A DNA stretch of 35,617 nucleotides from Desulfuromonas sp. TF (GTDB lineage Bacteria > Desulfobacterota > Desulfuromonadia > Desulfuromonadales > ATBO01): the NCBI RefSeq assembly GCF_000472285.1, contig NZ_KI421424.1:167161-202777 (forward strand). The letters run 5' to 3'. The notes under the pieces are model-generated. The model was given only the letters and a program-made list of their open reading frames with translations. It did no database searches and was not told where the DNA came from. Every line of letters starts with the position of its first letter. The first letter of the stretch is position 1. This document shows positions 1 to 8,101 of this stretch, in pieces. Both the position numbers and the translations under genes were made by a program.

Positions 1-1
1 T

Positions 2-991
2 CCCGGCTTCTCCACCCGCGACTTCATCACCGACGTCTCCGGCCGGGGCGTGGGGATGGACGTGGTCAAGACCAACCTCGACCAGGTCAAGGGGAATCTG
101 GTGATCCATTCCGCCGTCGGGCAGGGGACCGAAATGCTTCTTCATTTCCCCCTCACCCTGGCCGTGATCACCGGTCTGCTCATCGACTGCGAGGCAGAGA
201 CCTACGCCCTGCCGCTGCACTACGTCAGCGAGGTCCTGCGCCTCTCCGAGGGGGACATCCTCACCGAAGGGGGCCGGGAGGTGATCCGGGTGCGCGGGAC
301 CACCCTCCCCCTGGTGTCGCTGCGCGAGATCCTGGGGCTGCCGGCGCGGGCGGCGGTCTCGGCAGGGCGGGTGACCGCCCTGGTTCTGCATTTTCGCGAG
401 CAGCGGATCGCCTGTATCGTCACTCGCTCCTTCGGCACGCAGGAGCTGGTGGTCAAGGCGATGGGCAGACAGCTCAGGAGCGTCGATTACTTCTCCGGGG
501 CCACCATCCTCGGCGACGGCACCCCGGCCCTGATCCTCTCCGTACCCGACATCTTCAGCGCCGGCCGGACCGGACGTGGAGCGCAGCTGCTCAAGGAGTT
601 CGGCGCCGGCGAGGCCCGGACGAAGAAGGGCACGATCCTGGTGGTGGACGACTCCATCACCACCCGGACCATGGAGAAGAACATCCTCGAGACCCAGGGG
701 TACGAGGTCACGGTGGCCGTCTCCGGCGAAGCGGCCCTGGCCATTGTTGCCGAGGCCGATTTCGACCTCGTGGTGAGCGATGTGGAGATGCCCGGGATCG
801 ACGGGTTCGAGCTGACCCGCCGGCTGCGGCAGATGGAGCGCTACGCCGAGGTGCCGGTGATCATCGTCACCTCCCTGGCCTCGGACGAGCACCGGCGCAT
901 GGGGATCGAAGTGGGCGCCCAGGCCTACATCGTCAAGGGGAGCTTCGACCAGGGAACCCTCATGAAGACGGTGGAGACGCTTATCGGCTGA
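2..991 (+). CDS. cheA: CheA-type chemotaxis histidine kinase with C-terminal receiver domain (5'-truncated)
   Basis: The reading frame is open from the window edge, so the true start lies upstream. The first residues, PGFSTRDFITDVSGRGVGMDVV, carry the end of the F box and the G2 box (GRGVGMDVV) of the CheA ATPase domain. A CheW-like regulatory domain follows (about nt 150-570), which in CheA binds CheW and the chemoreceptors. A complete receiver domain closes the protein (about nt 628-985): the acidic pair is in VVDDS, the phospho-acceptor Asp is in VSDVEMP (codon at 779) and the conserved Lys is in YIVKGS. A receiver fused to CheA is common in deltaproteobacteria with several Che clusters and in CheA/Y hybrids; it may act as a phosphate sink or replace a separate CheY. 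cheB follows 111 bp downstream. The kinase identity is secure; which Che system it belongs to is not visible. Confidence 0.93.
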   Translation, partial: PGFSTRDFITDVSGRGVGMDVVKTNLDQVKGNLVIHSAVGQGTEMLLHFPLTLAVITGLLIDCEAETYALPLHYVSEVLRLSEGDILTEGGREVIRVRGTTLPLVSLREILGLPARAAVSAGRVTALVLHFREQRIACIVTRSFGTQELVVKAMGRQLRSVDYFSGATILGDGTPALILSVPDIFSAGRTGRGAQLLKEFGAGEARTKKGTILVVDDSITTRTMEKNILETQGYEVTVAVSGEAALAIVAEADFDLVVSDVEMPGIDGFELTRRLRQMERYAEVPVIIVTSLASDEHRRMGIEVGAQAYIVKGSFDQGTLMKTVETLIG

Positions 992-1016
992 CGGTCGGTC
1001 CTTCAGGAGAAGAAAT

Positions 1017-1028
1017 TTCCTGCAGGAA
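1017..1028. promoter_or_regulatory. 12-bp perfect palindrome upstream of the cheB promoter
   Basis: TTCCTGCAGGAA is a perfect palindrome ending two bases before a TTGACA hexamer. It could be an operator for the cheB promoter, or chance. No regulator is identified. Confidence 0.25.
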
Positions 1029-1030
1029 TA

Positions 1031-1058
1031 TTGACAGCGAGTTGGTTCTTGTCATAAA
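1031..1058 (+). promoter_or_regulatory. Candidate sigma-70 promoter of cheB
   Basis: A perfect -35 hexamer TTGACA (1031-1036) is followed after 16 bp by CATAAA (1053-1058), which matches TATAAT at four of six positions. Transcription would start near 1065, about 38 bp before the cheB ATG. This suggests cheB can be transcribed separately from cheA. Confidence 0.5.
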
Positions 1059-1102
1059 AAGTAACTTTTGAAGCGGCACATGGTGGAGTAAGTCGGAATA
1101 AT

Positions 1103-2143
1103 ATGGTTAATGTACTGATTGCCGACGATTCGATGCTGACCCGGACGGTCATCAAGGACCTGCTCTCCCGCGACCGGAATATCACCGTGGTGGGAGAGGT
1201 ATCCGACGGTCAGGAGGCGGTGCGTTCGACGTGCCGGCTCCGCCCAGACCTCATCATCATGGATGTGATGATGCCGCTAATGGACGGGTTGGCGGCGACC
1301 GTCGAGATCATGGCCAGCTGTCCGACACCAATTCTGATTCTTTCGGCCAATGTCGATCCCATGGACAGCCGGAGTGCCTTCAACGCCATCAAACACGGGG
1401 CGCTCGATGTCATGGAAAAGCCCCAGGGGGTGGTCACGGAGGCCTTTGAGGAGATTGCCGCCCAACTGATCCAGAGGGTCAAATTTCTTTCCAAGGTCCG
1501 GGTCATTCACCACTTCCGAAGACCCCGGCAGCGTGTGGCTGCGGCGCAGCCCGCGGATCATCGCCGCAGCGTCCTCGCCATCGGCGCCTCGACCGGCGGC
1601 CCCAAGGCGGTGATGCGCCTGATGAAGGAGCTGCCGCGGGAAACCGGCGCCCGGGTTCTGATCGTGCAGCATATCGCCCGGGGGTTTGCCGCCGGATTTG
1701 CCGAATGGCTCGATCGCGAAAGTCCTTTGACCGTGCGCCTGGCCCGGGAAGCCGATCTTCTCGAAGAGGGAGTGGCCCTCGTCGCCCCCAACGGCGTCCA
1801 CATGGAAGTACAGGATGGCCGCATCGTCCTCAGCGACGCCGCTCCCGTCAACAGCTGCCGTCCCTCGGTTGACGTCCTTTTCCATTCGTTGGCCCGCAGC
1901 GATCTGGCCACGCGGGCGGTGGGGGTGCTGTTCACCGGCATGGGCCGCGACGGCGCCGAAGGTATGGCGGCTCTCCGTCGGAGCGGGGGCTACAATATCG
2001 CCCAGGATGAAGCTTCCAGCGCCGTTTTCGGCATGCCCAGGGCGGCCATCGACTTGGGTGGAGTGCACCAGACTCTCGCTCTGGCGGACATTCCTGCCGC
2101 AGTCGTTCGCCTTCTGCAGAAAGAGTCTAATGACCGCCATTGA
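1103..2143 (+). CDS. cheB: CheB: chemoreceptor glutamate methylesterase / glutamine deamidase
   Basis: The protein (346 aa) removes methyl groups from chemoreceptor glutamates, resetting receptor sensitivity, and is activated by phosphorylation from CheA. Residues 1-120 form a receiver domain with Asp8/Asp9, phospho-acceptor Asp54 (IIMDVMMP) and Lys106 (MEKP). After a short linker the catalytic domain starts near residue 155. Its Ser-His-Asp triad is visible at Ser163 (IGASTGGP), His190 (VQHIARGF) and Asp283 (GMGRDGAEG), close to the Salmonella positions 164, 190 and 286. Length is normal for the family. It follows the cheA-receiver hybrid on the same strand and has its own probable promoter. 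No cheR or cheW is present in the window, so the rest of the cluster presumably lies upstream. Confidence 0.95.
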   Translation: MVNVLIADDSMLTRTVIKDLLSRDRNITVVGEVSDGQEAVRSTCRLRPDLIIMDVMMPLMDGLAATVEIMASCPTPILILSANVDPMDSRSAFNAIKHGALDVMEKPQGVVTEAFEEIAAQLIQRVKFLSKVRVIHHFRRPRQRVAAAQPADHRRSVLAIGASTGGPKAVMRLMKELPRETGARVLIVQHIARGFAAGFAEWLDRESPLTVRLAREADLLEEGVALVAPNGVHMEVQDGRIVLSDAAPVNSCRPSVDVLFHSLARSDLATRAVGVLFTGMGRDGAEGMAALRRSGGYNIAQDEASSAVFGMPRAAIDLGGVHQTLALADIPAAVVRLLQKESNDRH

Positions 2144-2184
2144 TCGGACGCCCCAAAAATGAGCAACAAGGAGACCACCCCGTC

Positions 2185-3630
2185 ATGACCCTGCGTGTCT
2201 ACAATACGCTCACCGGCAGCAAGGAGGAGTTTCAACCCCTCCATCCCGGCAAGGTCGGAATGTACGTCTGCGGCGTCACCGTCTACGACTACTGCCACAT
2301 CGGCCACGCCCGGGCCAACATCGTTTTCGACGTTATCTATCGCTATCTGCGCTACGCCGGCTACGAGGTAAACTTCGTTCGAAACTACACCGATGTCGAC
2401 GACAAGATCATCAACCGGGCCAACGAGCGCGGGATCGACAGCAGGGAGTTGGCCGAGGAGTTCATCCGCGCCTTCGACGAGGACATGGCCACCCTGGGTC
2501 TCGACCTGCCCACCATCCAGCCCAAGGCGACGGAGCACATCCCCCAGATCATCGCGCTGGTCGGACGTCTCATCGACAAGGGGATCGCCTACGAATCGAA
2601 CGGCGATGTTTACTTTGCCGTCGAACAGTTCCCTTCCTATCTCAAGCTGAGCAAACGCAACATGGAGGAGATGCGGGCCGGAGCGCGCATCGCTCCCGGC
2701 GAGCGCAAGAAAAATCCGATGGATTTCGCCCTGTGGAAAGCCGCCAAGCCCGGTGAACCCTCCTGGGATTCCCCCTGGGGGCCCGGACGTCCCGGATGGC
2801 ACATCGAATGTTCGGCCATGAGCATGGAATATCTCGGGGATTCCTTCGACATCCATGGCGGCGGCAAGGATCTGATCTTTCCCCATCACGAAAACGAGAT
2901 CGCCCAGAGCGAAGGGGCAACCGGGCAACCCTTCGTCAAGTACTGGCTGCACAACGGCTTCGTCAACGTCAATCAGGAGAAGATGAGCAAATCTCTGGGG
3001 AACTTCTTCACCATCCGGGACATCGTCAAAAGCTATGACCCCGAGGTGGTGCGATTCTTCATTCTCACCGCCCATTATCGCTCCCCCATCGATTTCTCCG
3101 ATCAGAACCTGAAGGATGCCAAGGCGGGACTGAGCCGCTTTTACGAGGCGTTGCAGGCCGCAGCCGAAGCGGTCGAGGGGTGCCCGGACAGCGAAGGAGG
3201 CTCGGACGAGGGGACTGCACTCGAAGCGGCCTTCCGCGAAGCCATGGACGACGATTTCAATACCGCCCTGGCCATCGCCCACCTGTTCGAAGGGGCGCGG
3301 AACATGAACCGGCTGATCGGCGAAAAGAAATTCCGCAAGAACGCCCACAAAGTCGCCGCCGTCCGGGACCTGCACCGGACCGTATTGACGCTCGGCGGCG
3401 TACTCGGCCTCTTCGCTTCCGATCCGTCCGCATGGCTGGAGAAACAGAAGTTCTCGGCCCTGGCCGAACTCGACATCACTTCCGAAGAGATCGAGGAGCT
3501 GATTGCAGACCGCAAGCAGGCCCGCGCAGACAAGGACTTCGCCCGCTCCGATCAGATCCGGGACGAACTGGCGGCCAAGGGAATCATACTTCTCGATTCA
3601 CCGGAGGGGACGACGTGGAAGGTTAAATGA
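2185..3630 (+). CDS. cysS: Cysteinyl-tRNA synthetase
   Basis: This class I aminoacyl-tRNA synthetase (481 aa) charges tRNA-Cys in the cytoplasm. The ATP-binding signatures are present: HIGH at residues 38-41 (CHIGHAR) and EKMSKSLGN in the second half. Cys29 ([10 protein letters not shown]) and the WHIECSAMS and [15 protein letters not shown] segments supply the expected Cys/His zinc ligands that select cysteine. The C-terminal helical anticodon-binding region ends in the typical [15 protein letters not shown] and GTTWK segments. The ATG at 2185 is preferred over an in-frame TTG at 2140 that overlaps cheB, because AAGGAG lies at 2168-2173 and the protein then begins in the usual family manner (LRVYNTLTG). 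It follows cheB by 41 bp but is functionally unrelated. Essential housekeeping gene. Confidence 0.97.
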   Translation: MTLRVYNTLTGSKEEFQPLHPGKVGMYVCGVTVYDYCHIGHARANIVFDVIYRYLRYAGYEVNFVRNYTDVDDKIINRANERGIDSRELAEEFIRAFDEDMATLGLDLPTIQPKATEHIPQIIALVGRLIDKGIAYESNGDVYFAVEQFPSYLKLSKRNMEEMRAGARIAPGERKKNPMDFALWKAAKPGEPSWDSPWGPGRPGWHIECSAMSMEYLGDSFDIHGGGKDLIFPHHENEIAQSEGATGQPFVKYWLHNGFVNVNQEKMSKSLGNFFTIRDIVKSYDPEVVRFFILTAHYRSPIDFSDQNLKDAKAGLSRFYEALQAAAEAVEGCPDSEGGSDEGTALEAAFREAMDDDFNTALAIAHLFEGARNMNRLIGEKKFRKNAHKVAAVRDLHRTVLTLGGVLGLFASDPSAWLEKQKFSALAELDITSEEIEELIADRKQARADKDFARSDQIRDELAAKGIILLDSPEGTTWKVK

Positions 3631-3634
3631 CCAT

Positions 3635-3730
3635 GGGGCAGGCCTTGTGCCTGCCCGAGGGCGCCCATAGGGGGTGTCCCTGCAAAGATGGTTGCGATAG
3701 AATAGGGGGGGCGACGCATGCGTCGCCCCC
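3635..3730. repeat. REP-like palindromic element between cysS and uvrB
   Basis: Two inverted repeats fill the cysS-uvrB gap. The first is an 8-bp stem, GGGCAGGC (3636-3643) with GCCTGCCC (3649-3656), around a 5-nt loop. The second is a perfect 24-bp palindrome at 3707-3730 centred on GCATGC, with arms GGGGGCGACGCA and TGCGTCGCCCCC. This pairing of a GGCAGGC stem with a GGGGCGACGC palindrome resembles REP/RAYT-type dispersed repeats known from many bacterial genomes. Only one copy lies in this window, so dispersal is inferred. There is no T-tract, so it is not a classical terminator. Confidence 0.6.
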
Positions 3731-3750
3731 GCGTCGTTGATAGAAAAGAA

Positions 3751-5751
3751 ATGGCCCGTTTCGAACTCAAATCCAACTACCGTCCCCGGGGCGACCAGCC
3801 TCAGGCCATCGCCGAGCTGACTGCGGGGATCCGGCGCGGCGATCGGCACCAGGTGCTGCTCGGGGTGACCGGCAGCGGCAAAACCTTTACCATGGCCAAC
3901 GTGGTGGCCGAAGTGCAGAGGCCCACCCTGGTGCTGGCCCACAACAAGACCCTGGCCGCCCAGCTCTACGGCGAGTTCAAGGAGCTCTTCCCCGACAACG
4001 CCGTCGAGTACTTCGTCTCCTATTACGACTATTATCAGCCGGAAGCCTACGTCCCGGTCACCGACACCTTCATCGAAAAAGACTCCTCGATCAACGAAGA
4101 GATCGACAAGCTGCGCCACAGCGCCACCCGCTCCCTTCTCTCCCGCCGCGACGTGCTGATCGTCGCCTCCGTCTCCTGCATCTACGGCTTGGGCTCCCCG
4201 GAGGCGTACTACGGCATGCTGATCCGCCTGGAGGAGGGAATGGAGATGGAGCGAAACGCCCTGCTCTCCCGCCTGGTGGAAATCCAGTACGACCGCAACG
4301 ACGTCGATTTCCACCGCGGCGCCTTCCGGGTGCGGGGGGACACGGTGGAGGTCTTTCCCGCCTACGAGGAGGACCGCGCCCTGCGCATCGAATTCTTCGG
4401 CGACGAGATCGAGTCCATCTCCGAAATCGATCCTCTGCGGGGGCGGGTCCTCGACCGGATTCCCCGCACCGCCATCTTCCCCGCCAGCCACTACGTGGCC
4501 ACGCGGCCGACCCTGGAGCGGGCGGTCAAGGAGATCCAGGAGGAGCTGTGCGAGCGCATTCAGCATTTCCGTGAGCGCAACATGCTTCTGGAGGCCCAGC
4601 GCATTGAGCAGCGCACCCTCTTCGACATCGAAATGATGGAGGAGATGGGGTATTGCCAGGGGATCGAAAACTACTCGCGTTTCCTCGACGGTCGCCGCAC
4701 GGGAGAGCCCCCCGCCACCCTCTTCGACTACTTTCCCGAGGACGCCCTCCTCTTCATCGACGAGAGCCATGTCAGCGTCAGCCAGGTCGGGGCCATGTAC
4801 CGCGGCGACCGATCGCGCAAGGAGACACTGGTCAACTACGGATTCCGGCTTCCCTCGGCCCTGGACAACCGGCCCCTGACCTTCGAGGAATTCGAGGCCA
4901 GGGGGCTGCAGACCCTCTACGTCTCCGCCACCCCCGCCGACTACGAATTGAAGAAGGCGCAGGGGGTGGTGGTGGAGCAGATCGTCCGTCCCACCGGACT
5001 GATCGACCCCCCCATCGAGGTGCGCCCCGCCACGGAACAGGTCGACGATCTGATCCACGAGATCCGCGAGACGGTGCGGAAAGGAACCCGGGTGCTGGTC
5101 ACCACCCTGACTAAGCGGATGTCCGAGGACCTCACCGGCTATCTCCAGGAGCTGGGGATCAAGGTGCGCTACCTGCACTCGGACATCCATACAATGGAAC
5201 GGATGGAGATCATCCGCGATCTGCGCCGCGGCGAATTCGACGTGCTGGTGGGGATCAACCTCCTGCGCGAGGGGCTCGACCTCCCCGAGGTCTCCCTGGT
5301 CGCGATCCTCGACGCCGACAAGGAAGGGTTCCTGCGCAGCGAGCGCTCCCTCATCCAGACCTGCGGCCGGGCGGCACGCAACGTGGAGGGACGGGTGATC
5401 ATGTACGCGGACAACGTCACCCGCTCTATGCGCGCCTGCATCGACGAAACCGAACGTCGCCGAGCGGCCCAGCTGGCCTACAACGAGAAGTACGGAATCA
5501 CTCCGGAGACGGTGAAGAAATCACTGCGTACCATCCTGGAGGACATCGCCGAGAAGGACTACGTTGAGCTGCCGCTGGTGGCGGAGGAGGAAGGGGAATA
5601 CCGATCGCCGAAGGAGTTGCGGCGGGAGATCGCCCGGGTGAAGAAGGAGATGCTGCAGGCGGCGGCCGAACTCGATTTCGAGAAGGCGGCGGAACTGCGG
5701 GACCGGATGCTGGGGTTGGAGAAGAGGGAGCTGGCGGTGATAGGGGAGTAG
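3751..5751 (+). CDS. uvrB: UvrB, excinuclease ABC subunit B
   Basis: UvrB is the DNA-damage verification helicase of nucleotide excision repair. It receives lesions from UvrA and recruits UvrC. The 666-aa protein has Walker [10 protein letters not shown] with Lys44, the beta-hairpin rich in aromatics ([12 protein letters not shown]) that wedges between DNA strands, Walker B DESHV, a helicase C-terminal domain with TCGRAARN, and a C-terminal UVR motif ([13 protein letters not shown]) that contacts UvrC. The ATG at 3751 gives the usual family N-terminus ([17 protein letters not shown]). An in-frame ATG at 3718 would add 11 residues, but it lies inside a palindromic repeat and is probably not used. 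The ribosome site is weak (AAAAGAA). A strong terminator follows 31 bp after the stop. Confidence 0.97.
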   Translation: MARFELKSNYRPRGDQPQAIAELTAGIRRGDRHQVLLGVTGSGKTFTMANVVAEVQRPTLVLAHNKTLAAQLYGEFKELFPDNAVEYFVSYYDYYQPEAYVPVTDTFIEKDSSINEEIDKLRHSATRSLLSRRDVLIVASVSCIYGLGSPEAYYGMLIRLEEGMEMERNALLSRLVEIQYDRNDVDFHRGAFRVRGDTVEVFPAYEEDRALRIEFFGDEIESISEIDPLRGRVLDRIPRTAIFPASHYVATRPTLERAVKEIQEELCERIQHFRERNMLLEAQRIEQRTLFDIEMMEEMGYCQGIENYSRFLDGRRTGEPPATLFDYFPEDALLFIDESHVSVSQVGAMYRGDRSRKETLVNYGFRLPSALDNRPLTFEEFEARGLQTLYVSATPADYELKKAQGVVVEQIVRPTGLIDPPIEVRPATEQVDDLIHEIRETVRKGTRVLVTTLTKRMSEDLTGYLQELGIKVRYLHSDIHTMERMEIIRDLRRGEFDVLVGINLLREGLDLPEVSLVAILDADKEGFLRSERSLIQTCGRAARNVEGRVIMYADNVTRSMRACIDETERRRAAQLAYNEKYGITPETVKKSLRTILEDIAEKDYVELPLVAEEEGEYRSPKELRREIARVKKEMLQAAAELDFEKAAELRDRMLGLEKRELAVIGE

Positions 5752-5782
5752 GCCTGCTCCGATCTTTCTTTAATATTCAACG

Positions 5783-5821
5783 AAAGAGAAGGCGGGGAAT
5801 TTCCCCGCCTTCTCTTTTGAC
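5783..5821. terminator. Bidirectional Rho-independent terminator between uvrB and the Ig lipoprotein
   Basis: A 15-bp perfect stem, AAAGAGAAGGCGGGG (5783-5797) with its complement at 5803-5817, surrounds a 5-nt AATTT loop. A-rich and T-rich ends on both sides allow it to work in both directions for the two convergent genes. Confidence 0.9.
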
Positions 5822-5838
5822 GATAGATTAAAAGAAGA

Positions 5839-7803
5839 TCAATATCCGAAAGGCGAGTTTGCGTAAGGCGCGTCGCTTTGTGCGACACCGAGCCTCACTA
5901 CATGCTTTGCCGTCGAGTGGTCTCCGGAGACAAAGGTTGTAGCCGTAATCTCCACATCCACCCATATGCCATACGCTTTGGCGTACTTGATTTGGAAGGC
6001 GGCCAGGCCGTCTTCATCAGTGACGACATTGTTGGGTATGGTGACAACACCGCTGGGGTCCAGTTTACCATTTGCAGGGGTAATGGCAGTCGGAGCGGAT
6101 GTACGGATGTCGGCTTGTGCATCTTCAGATCCATCGTACCAATAGATATTTGTCGTATCAGTGGGCAGTGCCTCCCAATCGCTCCAGCCCTTGGCACCAT
6201 CCTCGCCCGGGTCGAGGAGGCCGTTGCGATTGGTATCCTCGTTCTTGAATTTACCCGTAACTGAAACATCGTACAAACCCGTATAGAAATAGAGGGGGTA
6301 GATTCCAAGATCGACGGTGGCATTCTGTATGGGATTGCCGTTGTTGTCTACTACAAGGACGGAAAATGGAAGGGCATACCCTATTTCAAGCCCATTCACA
6401 GATACTTTTGCTATTTTATTAGTACTCCCGATGATAACCGAGGCGGCCTGCTTCCCGATGGTCAGGGTAGTGTCGGCATAAATATTGGGATTGGAGAGGA
6501 GGCTGGCGCGGATGATGACTCCATCTTGAGCGGATACGGAGCTGCCACTGGTAAAGGTGATCGAAGCGGTACCGCCGGCACCGGTAACAGCGGTTCCCGG
6601 TGAGAGCGTCTCCCCTCCGCCGGGACCGGCCACCAGGGAAAAGACCACCGTTTCATTGGCGACGGCTTGTCCGGTAAAATCTCGGACGGTTGCCGTAATG
6701 GTGCTGGAGGAGTCAACATCACCGACGCTGGGGGACAATATGGAAGGGGAGGCCTGAAGGCTCAACTGGGATGGGTTCGTTGCGGCGCGCTGGAGTCGGA
6801 GAGTATCCGATTCTACCCCCGATGTAACCGTTATATCGGCTGGAGTCGCCGTACTGCCAGCGGAAAAACTCACAATAGCCTGACCGGATCCATCAGTCAG
6901 AACAGTTGTGGCAATTTTACCGATGATATTGTCAAAATAACCTCCGGTGGTGGTAAAGGTAAGCGTCTCGCCACTCTTGGGAACACCGGAGGCATCGGTC
7001 CATGTCGCTATCAGTTCAGTCGACGCACCCAAGGCAATGATTGATCCGTCGGCGGGTGATGTAAAACCGAACTGGGCGCTGGTGATGTTGATAGAGCTTG
7101 AGGTCTGGGCACCGAGACCATTGGCGGTGATCGTTTCTACTCCAGCTCCCGAGGTGGCGGTGAGGGTGGCTGTGGCCACTCCGTTTGTGTTCGTTGTGAC
7201 ATTGATCGTGGAACCGAACACTCCTCCGGAGTTGAGGGTGTTCCCGAGCAGGGATGAAAGAGTGACTTGCTTGTTGGGAATGGCCAGATCATTGGCATTT
7301 TTAGCGGTTACGGTTATCACTGCAGTGTCACCGGCACCCGCCAGCAGGCTGCTTTTGCTTGATGTCAGCGATAGCGTTGTACCGATCAAGGTAATCGGCA
7401 GAGTTTTTTCTAGGGAACCGGCCGTTGCGGTGATAGTAAGCACCTGATTTGCCGTCTCGGGGCCTGGAGAGAAATTGACAGTGGCGATGCCGGTATCCGA
7501 ATCCGTCACTACTTGAGACTTTGCCAGAAGGCCGGCAGAGGCCACAAGGTCGACTGTTATGTCTCCGACGGCGGCATTGTTTTTATCTCGAGTGATGATG
7601 GTCAAGGTGGCTGAATCAGCCCCGTTCGTCTCAAGCACATAACTGTTGGTGGTTATGTCGAGACTCTCTGCCGAAACTGTAGGGGTGTTTGGCGTATCAG
7701 GCGTTTCAGATGCTGTGTCGTTGCTTGAACCTCCCCTGCTGCCGCAGCCAAACCCAAAAAGTGTTACCAGTACAAGAGCAGTAAAAATAAATACCTTTTT
7801 CAC
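5839..7803 (-). CDS. Surface lipoprotein with tandem bacterial Ig-like (Big_1/invasin-type) repeats
   Basis: The protein (654 aa) starts at GTG 7803, chosen because TAAAGGAGG lies just upstream and the product then opens with a lipoprotein signal (VKKVFIFTALVLVTLFGFGC; lipid-modified Cys at about residue 20). A Ser/Thr/Pro-rich linker follows, then Ig-like modules of about 90-100 aa. The Big_1 signature G-x-A-x-x-x-F recurs as TGIATVNFSPG, NGVATATLTAT, SGQAIVSFSAG, GGTASITFTSG and the weaker DGLAAFQIKYA, suggesting five modules. The last region holds a probable calcium loop, EDTNRNGLLDPGED. It is anchored in the outer or inner membrane with the repeats outside. The role is unknown; adhesion or a structural spacer fits the family. 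It lies alone between a terminator and a divergent operon. Base composition is lower in GC than that of its neighbours, which may indicate later acquisition. Confidence 0.85.
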   Translation of the reverse strand: MKKVFIFTALVLVTLFGFGCGSRGGSSNDTASETPDTPNTPTVSAESLDITTNSYVLETNGADSATLTIITRDKNNAAVGDITVDLVASAGLLAKSQVVTDSDTGIATVNFSPGPETANQVLTITATAGSLEKTLPITLIGTTLSLTSSKSSLLAGAGDTAVITVTAKNANDLAIPNKQVTLSSLLGNTLNSGGVFGSTINVTTNTNGVATATLTATSGAGVETITANGLGAQTSSSINITSAQFGFTSPADGSIIALGASTELIATWTDASGVPKSGETLTFTTTGGYFDNIIGKIATTVLTDGSGQAIVSFSAGSTATPADITVTSGVESDTLRLQRAATNPSQLSLQASPSILSPSVGDVDSSSTITATVRDFTGQAVANETVVFSLVAGPGGGETLSPGTAVTGAGGTASITFTSGSSVSAQDGVIIRASLLSNPNIYADTTLTIGKQAASVIIGSTNKIAKVSVNGLEIGYALPFSVLVVDNNGNPIQNATVDLGIYPLYFYTGLYDVSVTGKFKNEDTNRNGLLDPGEDGAKGWSDWEALPTDTTNIYWYDGSEDAQADIRTSAPTAITPANGKLDPSGVVTIPNNVVTDEDGLAAFQIKYAKAYGIWVDVEITATTFVSGDHSTAKHVVRLGVAQSDAPYANSPFGY

Positions 7804-8101
7804 TTTATATCCTCCTTTAGCATGCTCCGGATTTAGATTTTCGGAGCCAAGAGCTTGCCTAGAATTCATGACAAGCAGAAACTGAAAGTTCCTCCACAAT
7901 GTACTGATAATTAATTCGAATTTTTAGCATGAAAGATTTTAAAAAACAACTTGTTTGAAGCGGGCATTGCCAGCTTAGTAGTTTGAATTCAAGAAAAAGT
8001 AAGTATTAAAATTGTGATTGGCGCGATGACTTAGCTCGAATGCATGCTCCCAAATACCTGTTATTATTTTGTAAACAATGATCCCTTTTGGGAGGAGTGA
8101 C

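Noticed and set aside
1990-3375. 461-codon open frame on the minus strand
   Set aside because: Antisense to cysS and the end of cheB, both unmistakable; no domain features of its own.
3598-5190. 530-codon open frame on the minus strand
   Set aside because: It lies antisense to uvrB. Its protein has low-complexity composition rich in Gly, His, Val and Asp, as expected for the shadow of a GC-rich gene, and contains no recognisable motif.
7804-7920. Possible c-di-GMP (GEMM) riboswitch in the leader of the Ig lipoprotein
   Set aside because: A small CTCCG/CGGAG stem lies before the ribosome site, but the conserved GEMM core (GCAAA and the receptor loop) was not found.
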